DNA of 64,000 nt, taken from Apoderus coryli. Its lineage: Eukaryota > Arthropoda > Insecta > Coleoptera > Attelabidae. The stretch lies in NCBI GenBank assembly GCA_911728435.2, contig OU452203.1:126501-190500 (forward strand), written 5' to 3'. The position numbers were made by a program, and so were the translations under genes. Positions within the stretch are counted from its first letter, which is position 1. The number at the start of each line of letters is the position of its first letter. The notes under the pieces are model-generated. The model was not told the DNA's origin. It saw only the letters and a program-made list of their open reading frames with translations, and did not search any database. Shown here in pieces: positions 12,331 to 23,397 of this stretch.

Positions 12331-13075
12331 TTTCAATGTTTCAATTGAACAAAATGTTCCTAATAAACTTAAAAATATTTATAGAGCCAAATTCACAAAT
12401 ATCATTACTAATTTTTATAAAACACCTATTAAATACAACTATATTGATGTTATGTTCCAAAAAACCAAAAAATTTTTAATAAATCATCCAGACCTAATTG
12501 TTAGCAACAACCATGATTCTAACATTAATAACGAAATTTCTTATATTTCTTTTCCAAATATAAAATTTATAACCCCAAAAATAACTAAAATTATAAAAAA
12601 AGATATTCCAAATTTAAAAATTGTCAGCAAGTCATCAAAAACGATTAACAATTTATATACAAAAACTAAAGATCAAGACTCCAGTTTAAAAAAATCTAAC
12701 GTAGTTTATAATATAATAATATACCATGTTCAGACTGTAACCAAGTATATATCGGACAAACTTCCCGAGTTTTTAAAGATGGAATTTCCCAACATAAAAG
12801 TGATATTCGACTTAACAAAAAAACTTGTGCATTGGCTGAACATTGTATCAATACAAATCATTTTCCAGACTTAAATAATGTAAAAATCCTTGCCTGTGAA
12901 CAAAATCAAAATAAAAGACGTTTCATTGAAATGTTTGAAACGTCTAATACCGAAAATGCGTTAAACAAAAAGAAAGACTCGAATGAAATCAGTAATATAT
13001 ATTCATATTTATTTACTATTAATAATAACACCCATGATGACAGTAATATTTCTTTTGAATCTACTTTCTAACCTA
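12331..13075 (+). mobile_element. Second Penelope-like copy, plus strand, RT deleted
   Basis: This copy repeats the N-terminal block of the minus-strand element (VPNKLKNIYRAKFTN ... FLINHPDLI). At about 12499 it jumps to sequence just before the GIY-YIG domain, so the whole reverse transcriptase is missing. It then continues through a frameshifted GIY-YIG region to AEHCINTNHFPD and a C-terminus at 13071. Nucleotide identity to the inverted copy is high: the GIY-YIG C-terminal regions differ at only a few residues over 70. The two copies form a large imperfect palindrome. Confidence 0.8.
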
Positions 13076-13169
13076 AATAAAAAAACTTGACATTTCACTT
13101 AAAAAACAATTTACACAAATAAACTAAACAAAACATTTTTGAATAAACATGTCAGTGTCAATTACAAAA

Positions 13170-13269
13170 NNNNNNNNNNNNNNNNNNNNNNNNNNNNNNN
13201 NNNNNNNNNNNNNNNNNNNNNNNNNNNNNNNNNNNNNNNNNNNNNNNNNNNNNNNNNNNNNNNNNNNNN
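13170..13269. other. Assembly gap, 100 N
   Basis: Exactly 100 unknown bases, which is a conventional scaffold gap of unspecified size. It separates the Penelope pair from the satellite array, so the true distance and array length are unknown. Confidence 0.98.
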
Positions 13270-16200
13270 TATTTAGAATAAACGTTCAAATGGCTGCCAA
13301 AAAGCTGATTTTCTCACTTAGAATTTAATAGTAAATTTTATTAGTCAAAAGAAATTAGATTAAGCACAAAAAAGCAAATTAGAACGATTTAGCGCGTTTT
13401 GTTACTAAAATTTTGTTATTTAGAATTAAACGTTCAAATGCCTGCCAAAAAGCTGTTTTCTCACTTAGAATTTAAAAGTAAATTTTATTAGTGAAAATAA
13501 GTTAGATTAAGCGTAAATAAACAATTTAGAACGAACTAGAGCGTTTTGTTAGTCGAATTTTGTTATTTAGAATTAAACGTTCAAATGGCTGCCAAAAAGC
13601 TGTTATCTCACTTAGAATAGAAAAGTAAATTTTATTAGTTAAAAGAAATTTGATTAAGCATAAAAAAGCAAATTAGAACGATTTAGTGCGTTTTGTTACT
13701 AAAATTTTGTTATTTAGAATTAAACGTTCAAATGGCTGCGAAAAAGCTGTTTTCTCACTTAGAATTTAAAAGTAAATTTTATTAGTGAAAATAAGTTAGA
13801 TTAAGCGTAAATAAGCAAATTAGAACGATTTAGTGCGTTTTGTTACTAAAATTTTGTTATTTAGAATTAAGCGTTCAAATGGCTGCGAAAAAGCTGTTTT
13901 CTCACTTAGAATTTAAAAGTAAATTTTATTAGTGAAAATGAGTTAGATTAAGCGTAAATAAGCAAATTAGATCGATTTAGCGCGTTTTGTTTGTCAAATT
14001 TTGATATTTAGAATTAAACGTTCAAATGGCTTCCAAAAACTGTTTTCTCACTTAGAATTTAAAGGTAAATTTTATTAGTCAACAGAAATTAGATTAAGCA
14101 TAAAAAAGCGAATTAGAACGATTTAGCGCGTCTTGTTACTAAAATTTTGTTATTTAGAATTAAACGTTCAAATGGCTGCCAAAAAGATGTTTTCTCACTT
14201 AGAATTTAAAAGTAAATTTTATTAGTGAAAATAAGTTAGATTAAGCGTAAATAAGTAATTTAGAACGAACTAGAGCGTTTTGTTAGTCAAATTTTGTTAT
14301 TTAGTATTAAACGTTCAAATGCCTCCCAAAAAGCTCTTTCCCACTTAGAATTTAAAAGTAAATTTTATTAGTCAAAAGAAATTAGATTAAGCATAAAAAA
14401 GCAAATTAGAACGATTTAGCGCGTTTTGTTACTAATATTTTGTTATTTAGAATTAAACGTTCAAATGCCTCCCAAAAAGCTGTTTTCTCACTTAGAATTT
14501 AAAAGTAAATTTTATTAGTCAAAAGAAATTAGATTAAGCATAAAAAAGCAAATTAGAACGATTTAGCGCGTTTTGTTACTAAAATTTTGTTATTTAATAT
14601 TTAACGTTCAAATGGCTGCCAAAAAGCTGTTTTCTGACTTAGAATTTAAAAGTAAATTTTATTAGTGAAAATAAGTTAGATTAAGCGTAAATAAGCAATT
14701 TAGAACGAACTAGAGCGTTTTGTTAGTCAAATTTTGTTATTTAGAATTAAAAGTTGAAATGGCTCCCAAAAAGCTGTTTTCTCACTTAGAATTTAAAAGT
14801 AAATTTTATTAATCAAAAGAAATTAGGTTAAGCACAAAAAAGCAAATTAGAACGCTTTAGCGCGTTTTGTTACTAAAATTTTGTTATTTAATATTAAACG
14901 TTCAAATGGCTGCCAAAAAGCTGTTTTCTGACTTAGAATTTAAAAGTAAATTTTATTAGTGAAAATAAGTTAGATTAAGCGTAAATAAGCAATTTAGAAC
15001 GAACTAGAGCGTTTTGTTAGTCAAATTTTGTTATTTAGAATTAAAAGTTGAAATGGCTCCCAAAAAGCTGTTTTCTCACTTAGAATTTAAAAGTAAATTT
15101 TATTAGTGAAAAGAAGTTAGATTAAGCGTAAATAAGCAATTTAGAACGAATTAGAGCGTTTTGTAAGTAAAATTTTGTTATTTAGAATAAACGTTCAAAT
15201 GGCTGCCAAAAAGCTGTTTTCTCTCTTAGAATTTAAAAGTAAATTTTATTAGTGAAAAGAAACTAGATTAAGCCTAAAAAAGCGAATTAGAACGATTTAA
15301 CGCGTTTTGTTACTAAAATTTTGTAATTTAGAATTAAACGTTCAAATGGCTGCCAAAAAGCTGTTTTCTCTCTTAGAATTTAAAAGTAAATTTTATTAGT
15401 GAAAAGAAGTTAGATTAAGCGTAAATAAGCAATTTAGAACGAATTAGAGCGTTTTGTTAGTCAAATTTTGTTATTTAGAATTAAAAGTTGAAATGGCTCC
15501 CAAAAAGCTGTTTTCTCACTTAGAATTTAAAAGTAAATTTTATTAGTCAACAGAAATTAGATTAAGCATAAAAAAGCGAATTAGAACGATTTAGCGCGTT
15601 TTGTTACTAAAATTTTGTTATTTAGAATTAAACGTTCAAATGGCTGCCAAAAAGCTGTTTTCTCACTTAGAATTTAAAAGTAAATTTTATTAGTGAAAAT
15701 AAGTTAGATTAAGCGTAAATAAGCAATTTAGAACGAACTAGAGCGTTTCGTTAGTCAAATTTTGTTATTTAGAATTAAAAGTTGAAATGGCTCCCAAAAA
15801 GCTGTTTTCTCACTTAGAATTTAAAAGTAAATTTTATTAGTGAAAATAAGTTAGATTAAGCGTAAATAAGCAATTTAGAACGAATTAGAGCGTTTTGTAA
15901 GTAAAATTTTGTTATTTAGAATAAACGTTCAAATGGCTGCCAAAAAGCTGTTTTCTCTCTTAGAATTTAAAAGTAAATTTTATTAGTTAAAAGAAATTTG
16001 ATTAAGCATAAAAAAGCAAATTAGAACGATTTAGTGCGTTTTGTTACTAAAATTTTGTTATTTAGAATTAAACGTTCAAATGGCTGCCAAAAAGCTGTTT
16101 TCTCACTTAGAATTTAAAAGTAAATTTTATTAGTAAAAATAAGTTAGATTAAGCGTAAATAAGCAATTTAGAAAGAACTAGAGCGTTTTGTTAGTCGAAT

Positions 16201-17720
16201 TTTGTTATTTAGAATTAAACGTTCAAATGGCTGCCAAAAAGCTGTTATCTCACTTAGAATTGAAAAGTAAATTTCATTAGTCAAAAATTTCTTTTGACTA
16301 AGATTAAGCATAAAAAAGCAAATTAGAACGATTTAGCGCGTTTTGTTACTAAAATTCTGTTATTTACAATTAAACGTTCAAATGGCTGCCAAAAAGCTGT
16401 TTTCTCACTTAGAATTTAAAAGTAAATTTTATTAGTCAAAAGAAATTAGATTAAGCATAAAAAAGCAAATTAGAACGATTTAGCGCGTTTTGTTACTAAT
16501 ATTTTGTTATTTAGAATTAAACGTTCAAATGGCTGCCAAAAAGCTGTTTTCTCACTTAGAATTTAAAAGTAAATTTTATTAATCAAAAGAAATTAGATTA
16601 AGCACAAAAAAGCAAATTAGAACGATTTAGCGCGTTTTGTTAGAATTTAAAAGTAAATTTTATTAGTGAAAATGAGTTAGATTAAGCGTAAATAAGCAAT
16701 TTAGAACGAAATAGAGCGTTTTGTTGGTCAAATTTTGTAATTTAGAATTAAACGTTCAAATGGCTCCCAAAAAGCTGTTTTCTCACTTAGAATGTAAAAG
16801 TAAATTTTTTTAGTGAAAATGAGTTAGATTAAGCGTAAATAAGCAATTTAGAACGAACTAGAGCGTTTTGTTTGTCAAATTTTGATATTTAGAATTAAAC
16901 GTTCAAATGGCTTCCAAAAAGCTGTTTTCTCACTTAGAATTTAAAAGTAAATTTTATTAGTGAAAATAAGTTAGATTAAGCGTAAATAAGTAATTTGGAA
17001 CGAACTAGAGCGTTTTGTTAGTCAAATTTTGTTATTTAGTATTAAACGTTCAAATGCCTCCCAAAAAGCTCTTTCCCACTTAGAATTTAAAAGTAAATTT
17101 TATTAGTCAAAAGAAATTAGATTAAGCATAAAAAAGCAAATTAGAACGATTTAGCGCGTTTTGTTACTAATATTTTGTTATTTAGAATTAAACGTTCAAA
17201 TGCCTCCCAAAAAGCTGTTTTCTCACTTAGAATTTAAAAGTAAATTTTATTAGTCAAAAGAAATTAGATTAAGCATAAAAAAGCAAATTAGAACGATTTA
17301 GCGCGTTTTGTTACTAAAATTCTGTTATTTACAATTAAACGTTCAAATGGCTGCCAAAAAGCTGTTTTCTCACTTAGAATTTAAAAGTAAATGTTATTAG
17401 TGAAAATAAGTTAGATTAAGCGTAAATAAGCAATTTAGAAAGAACTAGAGCGTTTTGTTAGTCGAATTTTGTTATTTAGAATTAAACGTTCAAATGGCTG
17501 CCAAAAAGCTGTTATCTCACTTAGAATTGAAAAGTAAATTTCATTAGTCAAAAATTTCTTTTGACTAAGATTAAGCATAAAAAAGCAAATTAGAACGATT
17601 TAGCGCGTTTTGTTACTAAAATTCTGTTATTTACAATTAAACGTTCAAAACTAGAGCGTTTTGTTAGTCAAATTTTGTTATTTAGAATTAAACGTTCAAA
17701 TGGCTGCCAAAAAGCTGTTG
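13270..17720. repeat. Satellite array, about 147-bp monomer, about 30 copies
   Basis: The landmark 'cgttcaaatg' recurs at 13283, 13431, 13578, 13725 and 13872, a spacing of 147-148 bp. Two monomer types intermix. Type A has 'acgatttagcgcgttttgtt' with 'aagcataaaaaagc'; type B has 'acgaactagagcgttttgtt' with 'aagcgtaaataag'. Larger duplications are visible: a block with 'gtttgtcaaattttgat' followed by 'gcctcccaaaaagctctttc' occurs at about 13990-14340 and again at 16870-17075, and 'agtcaaaaatttcttttgac' occurs at about 16278 and 17545. The array begins at the gap and ends in a truncated monomer before 17720. It is not coding. Confidence 0.95.
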
Positions 17721-19771
17721 AACTTTATACAATTATATTGATTTTGGTTGTTGAATTGAAGCCGAGAAATATGTGATATATAAATAAAAAAATAAATATA
17801 CCTATAAAAGGAAAAAAATATACAAATTATTAAACGGAAAATTTGATAAAGTTTCAATAGAAAACCATAAGCTTGATTGTCAAATTATTAAACCAACGAG
17901 TTTTTTATGATTATTTATTAAGAATAATTGAAATGGTTCAAAGTAACAGGTGGATTGTACATTATTCTTTAAGATCGTAAATAGTCTTATACTTCAAATG
18001 CCTTTAAATATCGTGTTTTAACTGTAAATCAATTGTGAATAAATAAAATCACGAGTTACTTAAGAAAGAAATTTAGGGCGCATTTCATCTTGTAAATGTG
18101 AAGAAATTTTTCAGAGTAACTTGACTGATTAACCGATGGTTAGATATTGCACCAGTGCTGTGTTGCGACTTTAACGTGGAAAAAGGGTAATTTTTATAAA
18201 TTGATTATCGATTTGTTTCGTTTTAATCATATATTATGACACACCAGTACTCTTTATTTTTTGTTTATATTTGAAGTTATGAATAAAAATGATATGAAAA
18301 GTTAATGGGTACCTAATAGAAAAGTAGTAAACAAAACATTGGGTTAGTGTAAGTAGCAATGTGTGTCCCCCCAAACAGGTAAACTAGTTAGCTGGGGCGC
18401 AACAATCGCCATTCACGATTAGTGTGAGCAATAGTTGATGAACAGGTCTGCCAACCTGGGATAACAGGTATTATTTTATTCACTGAATATTGAAAACAAC
18501 TAGGTAGATGCGAGTGAGCATGTCGATTGCCGGTCCCGATCCGGTCAATAAGTGACAGTAGCTCAGGTTGTTTGTTGTTATATTATTGTGATTGTTGTTA
18601 AAGTAAAAATTAAAAATTCACCTCACCATTGGATATATTATTATAAATAGTGATTAATACTACAAAATGCATGCATAAAAGAAGTGATTGATATTACCTA
18701 TACAATTAGGAGGATGTTGTTTTGCTAATGATTCCCTTTGTTTGTTTGTGGCTTGAGCGACAGTCACATGGAAGTTAAGAGCAGGACCAGGACGTTTACG
18801 GACCCGCACTACACAACACGGACACACTGCCCGAAAGCGACAGGTACATGCTAACTACATATATTTTCCAATATTGGGAAGTATAGATATTCTATATTCA
18901 ATCACATACTAGCGTCTACAGGTGTTTCGAACTAATACTCTACTGATTGTTAGTTGCGGCAGCTCAAAGCGAATCACATGTACGAACTAACCTGCGCACT
19001 GTGTTCGATCATATGTCGTCCTATTCTTTCCTTCTTCAGAAGAAAATCGACAATGGTAAGTGCGTCTGTGCTTAGATCGTATTTTGTATTCCTCTCGCTG
19101 CGTTCAGAGTTGTATTCAGCCTCCGGCATCTCGCAACTTACCAACCATATGTAATGTTCCCTCCTTCTTCTCCATCCAGTGTTGGATTATAATCACATTC
19201 AAAATACATAAATAACACACTTCAAACTCAATTTTATACATTAAACTACTTAATCAATTGTTCAAATTTCTAATAATTTTATTGTAACCGATTTATTGAA
19301 ATAACTTCAATGACGCAAATGATCAACTCATTAAATTTGCTACTACGCATTTGGTTTTCAATCTAATCATTATCATCTGACCGTCATTATTATTACATTT
19401 TAATTTAACACAGCAAATTAACCAGGTACATAAATATCTGTTCGCTTACTAAATTATTTATAAATAAAGTGTTTACAAAGAAAATCAACTGAATTCGTTA
19501 CTGAATACACCGCAAGATCATTGATACGTTAGTTCTTCGATACGTGGGAGTCCAACCACAAATTAACTTCGCTTACCACTAAGTGAGGGCGCCACAATCT
19601 GCTTTGGAATCATGGCGACGGTAAAATTGTTTTCATTGCATATGGCTGAGGTACGCAAGGAGGCAGAGAGAGGAGTTAGTACCAATGTTGCCAACTAGTT
19701 CTCTAATGTTCCTATATCAGAAAATGTAACTATACAAACCGTTTTATTATCATCCCACCAGGGATGCCAAT
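17721..19771. other. Non-coding stretch, no gene recognised
   Basis: About 2 kb between the satellite and the BEL LTR. It is less AT-rich near 18360-18850 and 18950-19150. Only short ORFs occur and none resembles a known domain. On the minus strand the part next to the LTR (19500-19771) begins 'attggcatccctggtggga', which resembles a retroelement leader rather than random flank. Confidence 0.45.
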
Positions 19772-19953
19772 TGTTATGTCTTGTCTCTATTTTTTATTAA
19801 GAAAAATACATTGCGACTGACTGATGTTTTTATTAAATTCAATTCTAATGACATTAACAATCAAAAACACAATTAAAAGTGTTAAACAAAAATATGGTGG
19901 CAATATAAGTAAAATAATTAAAATATGAATACTGGGCGTTTCTATTCCCAACA
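19772..19953 (-). repeat. BEL/Pao LTR, 182 bp
   Basis: On the minus strand the segment begins TGTTGGGAATAG and ends CATAACA, giving the TGTT...AACA termini usual for LTRs. It is preceded by a purine-rich tract ending in a run of G followed by 'agaa', a normal polypurine tract just after the pol stop. No second LTR was found upstream of gag, either before or beyond the Polinton. Confidence 0.65.
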
Positions 19954-19995
19954 TTCTCCCCCCGTTACAATTTGCCGAATTGGAACAACTTAACC

Positions 19996-20150
19996 TTCCT
20001 TTTGAACTAATGGATTTGTTGCATTAACTTCGAGTGGATATAGCTGTTGAAATGGTCGCACTATATCTTTTCCATTAACTCGAATCTTTGCAACACGCGC
20101 AATGTTATCACGTCCAGGAAATATTTCTAATACTCGAGCCATACGCCAAT
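19996..20150 (-). pseudogene. BEL/Pao pol C-terminus (integrase tail)
   Basis: The minus-strand frame reads NWRMARVLEIFPGRDNIARV, then VRPFQQLYPLEV and a stop just before the polypurine tract. This matches the C-terminal tail found after the integrase of BEL/Pao polyproteins (DUF5641 type). It is joined directly to the start of the reverse transcriptase at about 20150, so most of RT, RNase H and integrase is deleted. Confidence 0.75.
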
Positions 20151-21035
20151 TTATTCTTTTAACACAGCATGATGTGGCAAATAATGACAGATATTACCCC
20201 TTTCAATTTCTGGTACAGGTTCAATGATTTTTAAGTTCAACCACTCTTCAAAAACAGCATTGTATTCTTGCAACTTTTGTAATGAAATCAGTCTTTTTGT
20301 GGTGCTTCCAAGTCTTTTTTCGGCTAATTTGAAATTTTGCTCTAACTTAGGATGACCATCTACCCAGGGAAAGTTGATTTCATACCTGCCGTCGTCATTT
20401 AATACAACCGTGTTACGGAAGAAGTTTAGCGTATCAGCGTCGAGACATTCGTTAGACTTTACTTTAATCGGATCTTTTATACCGAGTGTATCAAGACTCC
20501 AAAGATCAGAGAGAGATGCAGAAGAAGTTAATAGTGATATAGCACTGCAAGAATTGACTGATGTGACATTTTGTGGTCCAAACAATGTCCAGCCAAGATG
20601 TGTCTTTACAGCTAGAACTTTATCAGAAATCCTTTCTACCGAATCAGTACAGAACATGCCTAGACAATCTGATCCTTTGAGCAGAGAAATCTCAGTGGCA
20701 TCTGATAAACTATCACTTAGTACAATATTTTTGGCTCTCAATTTTTCGATAAGATTTTTGTCTGAAATTTTGGGAATAGGGTTAGAAATCTTATTTTGGT
20801 CAGAAACTTGAATTTGATTGCTATACGATCCGTCTAGGCTTTGAATGAAAATTTTGTATTTGGCGTGAATACATGGAGTAGTTTCTATTCCACCAAAACT
20901 ACACTGAATTAATGTTTCACTACCACACGACTTCAGACCTAGCTTCTTTGCACAGCTACTCAAGATATATGACTTCTGTGACGCATTATCCAATAATGCT
21001 CGTATTGTTTCAATTTTATCACCATTTACGATTTT
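20151..21035 (-). pseudogene. BEL/Pao protease and truncated reverse transcriptase
   Basis: The frame opens with an aspartic protease core (RALLDNASQKSYI, equivalent to the LLD-GSQ-SFI motif of BEL proteases). It continues through the linker with HLGWTLFGP and reaches the first RT segment, CHYLPHHAVLKE, where it ends. The catalytic RT motifs (YVDD region) are absent because of a large internal deletion. A frameshift near 21030 separates it from gag. The element cannot copy itself. Confidence 0.8.
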
Positions 21036-22392
21036 GACGAAGTTTGCAATAAGGTCTCTGTTTTTTGTATATTGATCAGAGTGTTCTCAGATGTAACATC
21101 AAAACTCTTCTGTTTTCTATCGTTCAAATCAGGACACATGACAGCGTAGTGTCTTTTATCACATACAACACATTTACCTGCAGTTCTACAAGTTTTGCTT
21201 ACATGATTGGGTTTCAAACAATTATGACAGTATTTTTTGTTGGTAAGGCATTTGCGTTTGTCTTCCAAGGACATAGTTTGAGCTTTAAAACAATCCTGAC
21301 TTGAATGATTGCTTTTATTACAAAAACAACATGAAATAAATTTTTCAAAATTCTTGTGGAACTCACTTTTGTTTTTTGGTTTACCTGACCACTTCGTTTG
21401 CTGACCTGTAGACAAGATTGTTGCAGCTGTCGGTGTGATGTCTTCTTGATATTTGTCCTGCCTAAAACTTCTCTTAACTAAGGCTATTCTTTCTTCGTTT
21501 TCGACCTCGGTTTTCACGAACTCTATCAAAAATTTAAGATGGTTATTAACTAAATTATCAACAGTTGATGCAGAACTCATATTTTTATAGCTTGTACGAT
21601 GTCTTTGCCATGTTCTTAAAATATTTTCTGGCAAAGAAGACTCTACTAACGGGCAAAGCATTGCTGCATATTTTTCGCTTGTAACTCCTAAGGTTTCCAA
21701 AGCTCTCAACTGAGTTTCGAGTTTATCGTATAAATTTGATAAAGACATACCTGTGTTGTGAGTTGCTTGTTGTAGTACTAAATTTAATAATTCGCGAACA
21801 TATACCTCGACTAGGAATTCATCCCTGATCTATGGCCTTTTCATAATTTTCTCCACATGGTGGAAAACTTTCAACCAATTCTTTCGCTGGTGATTCGTCG
21901 TCCATGCATTGGATTAAATAATGGAACTTGTCATCGGTATCCATTTCTCGATCATCATGAATCTTCTTGAACTGGCTCCAAAAACCAATCCAATTTTTGA
22001 CGTCGCCATTGAATTTCTTCAGTTCTAACTTTGGTAGGTAAAATCGCCTTTTATTTGTTTCTTGTCTTTGTTGAATCGTAATATACTCCACCCTGTCTTG
22101 TGAAGTTGATGGTTGAACTGTCACAGAAATCGGATTTATAAGATTTTGAATTTTTACTTGATACAGCAGAAAATCATTCTTATACTCCTCTGCAGTTTCC
22201 ATCTCTGAACTTAAATCGTCGTCAGATGTAGTTTCGGAAGATACCATCAAATTTACGATTTTTTCGTCTAATTCACATAGGCTTTTAAATTTGTCTTCAA
22301 GTTGCACCATTAGCATTTGAAGTGAGATTTTATCTACCTCTCTAATTTGGGTTGCAGCATCGACTTCTTTTAATTTACATTATGTTGCCATT
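21026..22392 (-). pseudogene. BEL/Pao gag with zinc knuckles, frameshifted
   Basis: The first part (21819-22316, with an in-frame extension to an ATG near 22392) carries the gag core: LPKLELKKFNGDVKNWIGFW and a segment on sampled query-like repeats typical of BEL gag. The second part (to 21026) has LSNLYDKLETQLRALETLGV and three CCHC-like knuckles (CCFCNKSNHSSQDC, CHNCLKPNHVSKTC, CVVCDKRHYAVMC). The parts are separated by an indel near 21825. An in-frame TAA is also present four codons after the ATG near 22392. Gag would form the retroviral-like particle and bind RNA; this copy is dead. Confidence 0.82.
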
Positions 22393-22529
22393 ATTGAGTG
22401 AGCTCTTACATTAATCCTCCTCAGATAATTTTCTGCTAATAATTGAGATTTTTCTACAATCTCTTATTAAAAAAAATAATAAGCACCTCTTTTGGCATAT
22501 TGACATTTTGATATCAATATTGAGTTGAG
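22384..22529 (-). repeat. BEL leader region, duplicated around the Polinton insertion
   Basis: On the minus strand both sides of the Polinton contain the same module: 'aggagga', then 'ctcaataatgrcaacataat'. One copy lies near 22376-22430, and a diverged copy lies beyond the Polinton near 44128-44185. Before insertion the two copies were about 150 bp apart. The sequence looks like a partial duplication of the gag start region, not a target duplication, because the flanks differ. Confidence 0.5.
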
Positions 22530-22882
22530 AGTAGAAGGGATTAGCCGAAGTTGGATTCTCCCCCACTCTTGATTATTGGTCTGACGTCATACGTCACACC
22601 AACAATCAAGAGTGGGGGGGGATTCCAACTTCGGCTTATATGTACATATGTCAAAAGCAACCCTTTCTCCTAATCATTTGAGAAACCCCATCCATTACGC
22701 AAGCCAATGGGTGTATCAAACAAATCACGAATAAAGATGAGAGATCTAGAAACGGTTTATACTAGCATATGTCAAAACTACACACCACGAATATAGATGG
22801 GGAGATCTAGAAACGGCTAATATATACGTATGCGTGTGTTTGTGTGTGTGTGTCAACTATATAAAGAAGAAAGAGAGGGTTG
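22530..22882 (+). repeat. Polinton left terminal inverted repeat
   Basis: The 353 bp pairs with 43743-44094. It holds, in order: the terminus, a 92-bp palindrome (22544-22635), 'gacatatgt' boxes, two degenerate direct repeats each containing 'agatctagaaacgg', a (TG)n tract and 'ctatataaagaagaaagagagggttg' at the inner edge. Confidence 0.95.
22544..22635. repeat. Hairpin-forming palindrome inside left TIR
   Basis: 'gccgaagttggattct' to 'attattggt' is followed, after a centre containing TGACGTCA and ACGTCA, by the reverse complement ending 'ccaacttcggc'. The arms are about 42 bp with a few mismatches. TGACGTCA is a consensus CRE (ATF/CREB) site. The same palindrome is present in the right TIR. 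Confidence 0.85.
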
Positions 22883-22930
22883 CTAATGTGATTCCTTCTT
22901 TTTTAATAACACAGGTGAATGAATACGTTG

Positions 22931-22975
22931 GTATATAAAAGAGTGTGTGGATTTCTCCTGATTATTCTCAAGTTA
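22931..22975 (+). promoter_or_regulatory. Probable promoter of the leftmost Polinton gene
   Basis: 'gtatataaaa' at 22931-22940 is a strong TATA box. 'tctcaagtt' at about 22966-22974 could be the initiator, and the ATG follows at 23056. A second TATA-like sequence (ctatataaag) lies at the inner edge of the TIR, so it exists facing inward at both ends. This was identified by sequence only. Confidence 0.4.
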
Positions 22976-23055
22976 GAAGCAAATCTTAGATTATCAACTA
23001 TTTTAATTTGTTTAATAATATTAAGTGATATAAATTTTTTGTTTACACAATTAAA

Positions 23056-23397
23056 ATGGCGCTAGCAAGATCTGATGTGGATAGTATAAATGCATTACTA
23101 AATAACCAAACTCCGGTGAAAATGTTGACATCGTTGGAGATAAATAAACGATACCCAATGAAGAAAATTTCAAAGTCGCAAACAAAATACGGTCAGGCGA
23201 TCTCAGCGATTATTTTTGACGATATCGAGAATTCTTGGGTAAAAGTATGGCTACCAAAACGTTGTGTGGAACAATTGAGTGATCATATTCTGGAGGAGAT
23301 GTGTCAATCAGAAAAGTATATTTTGAGTTACTTAGGACAACGAAATTGTGCTGGCAATAGACTACAATCATTATTTATGTTTGATATAAATGTATAG
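23056..23397 (+). CDS. Small Polinton protein, possible OB-fold ssDNA-binding type
   Basis: An intact 113-residue ORF, the first gene inside the left TIR, with a TATA box upstream. I do not recognise it with certainty. It has the pattern L-x2-LEINKRYPMKKI near residues 23-38, then TKYGQAISAIIFD, then VWLPKRCVEQLSD near 63-75. This strand pattern, with a basic Y-x-I start and a V-x-LPKR strand, recalls small OB-fold proteins, and a single-strand binding role would suit an element with a protein-primed polymerase. That role is inference. It is one of the few Polinton genes here with no break. No signal peptide or membrane segment is present. Confidence 0.7.
   Translation: MALARSDVDSINALLNNQTPVKMLTSLEINKRYPMKKISKSQTKYGQAISAIIFDDIENSWVKVWLPKRCVEQLSDHILEEMCQSEKYILSYLGQRNCAGNRLQSLFMFDINV

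Noticed and set aside
13270..17720. CRISPR-like repeat array
   Set aside because: The units are contiguous 147-bp monomers without unique spacers, in a eukaryotic context. It is a satellite.
18954..19154. A 66-codon ORF in the GC-richer part left of the BEL LTR
   Set aside because: No domain, no splice partners recognised. Probably chance.
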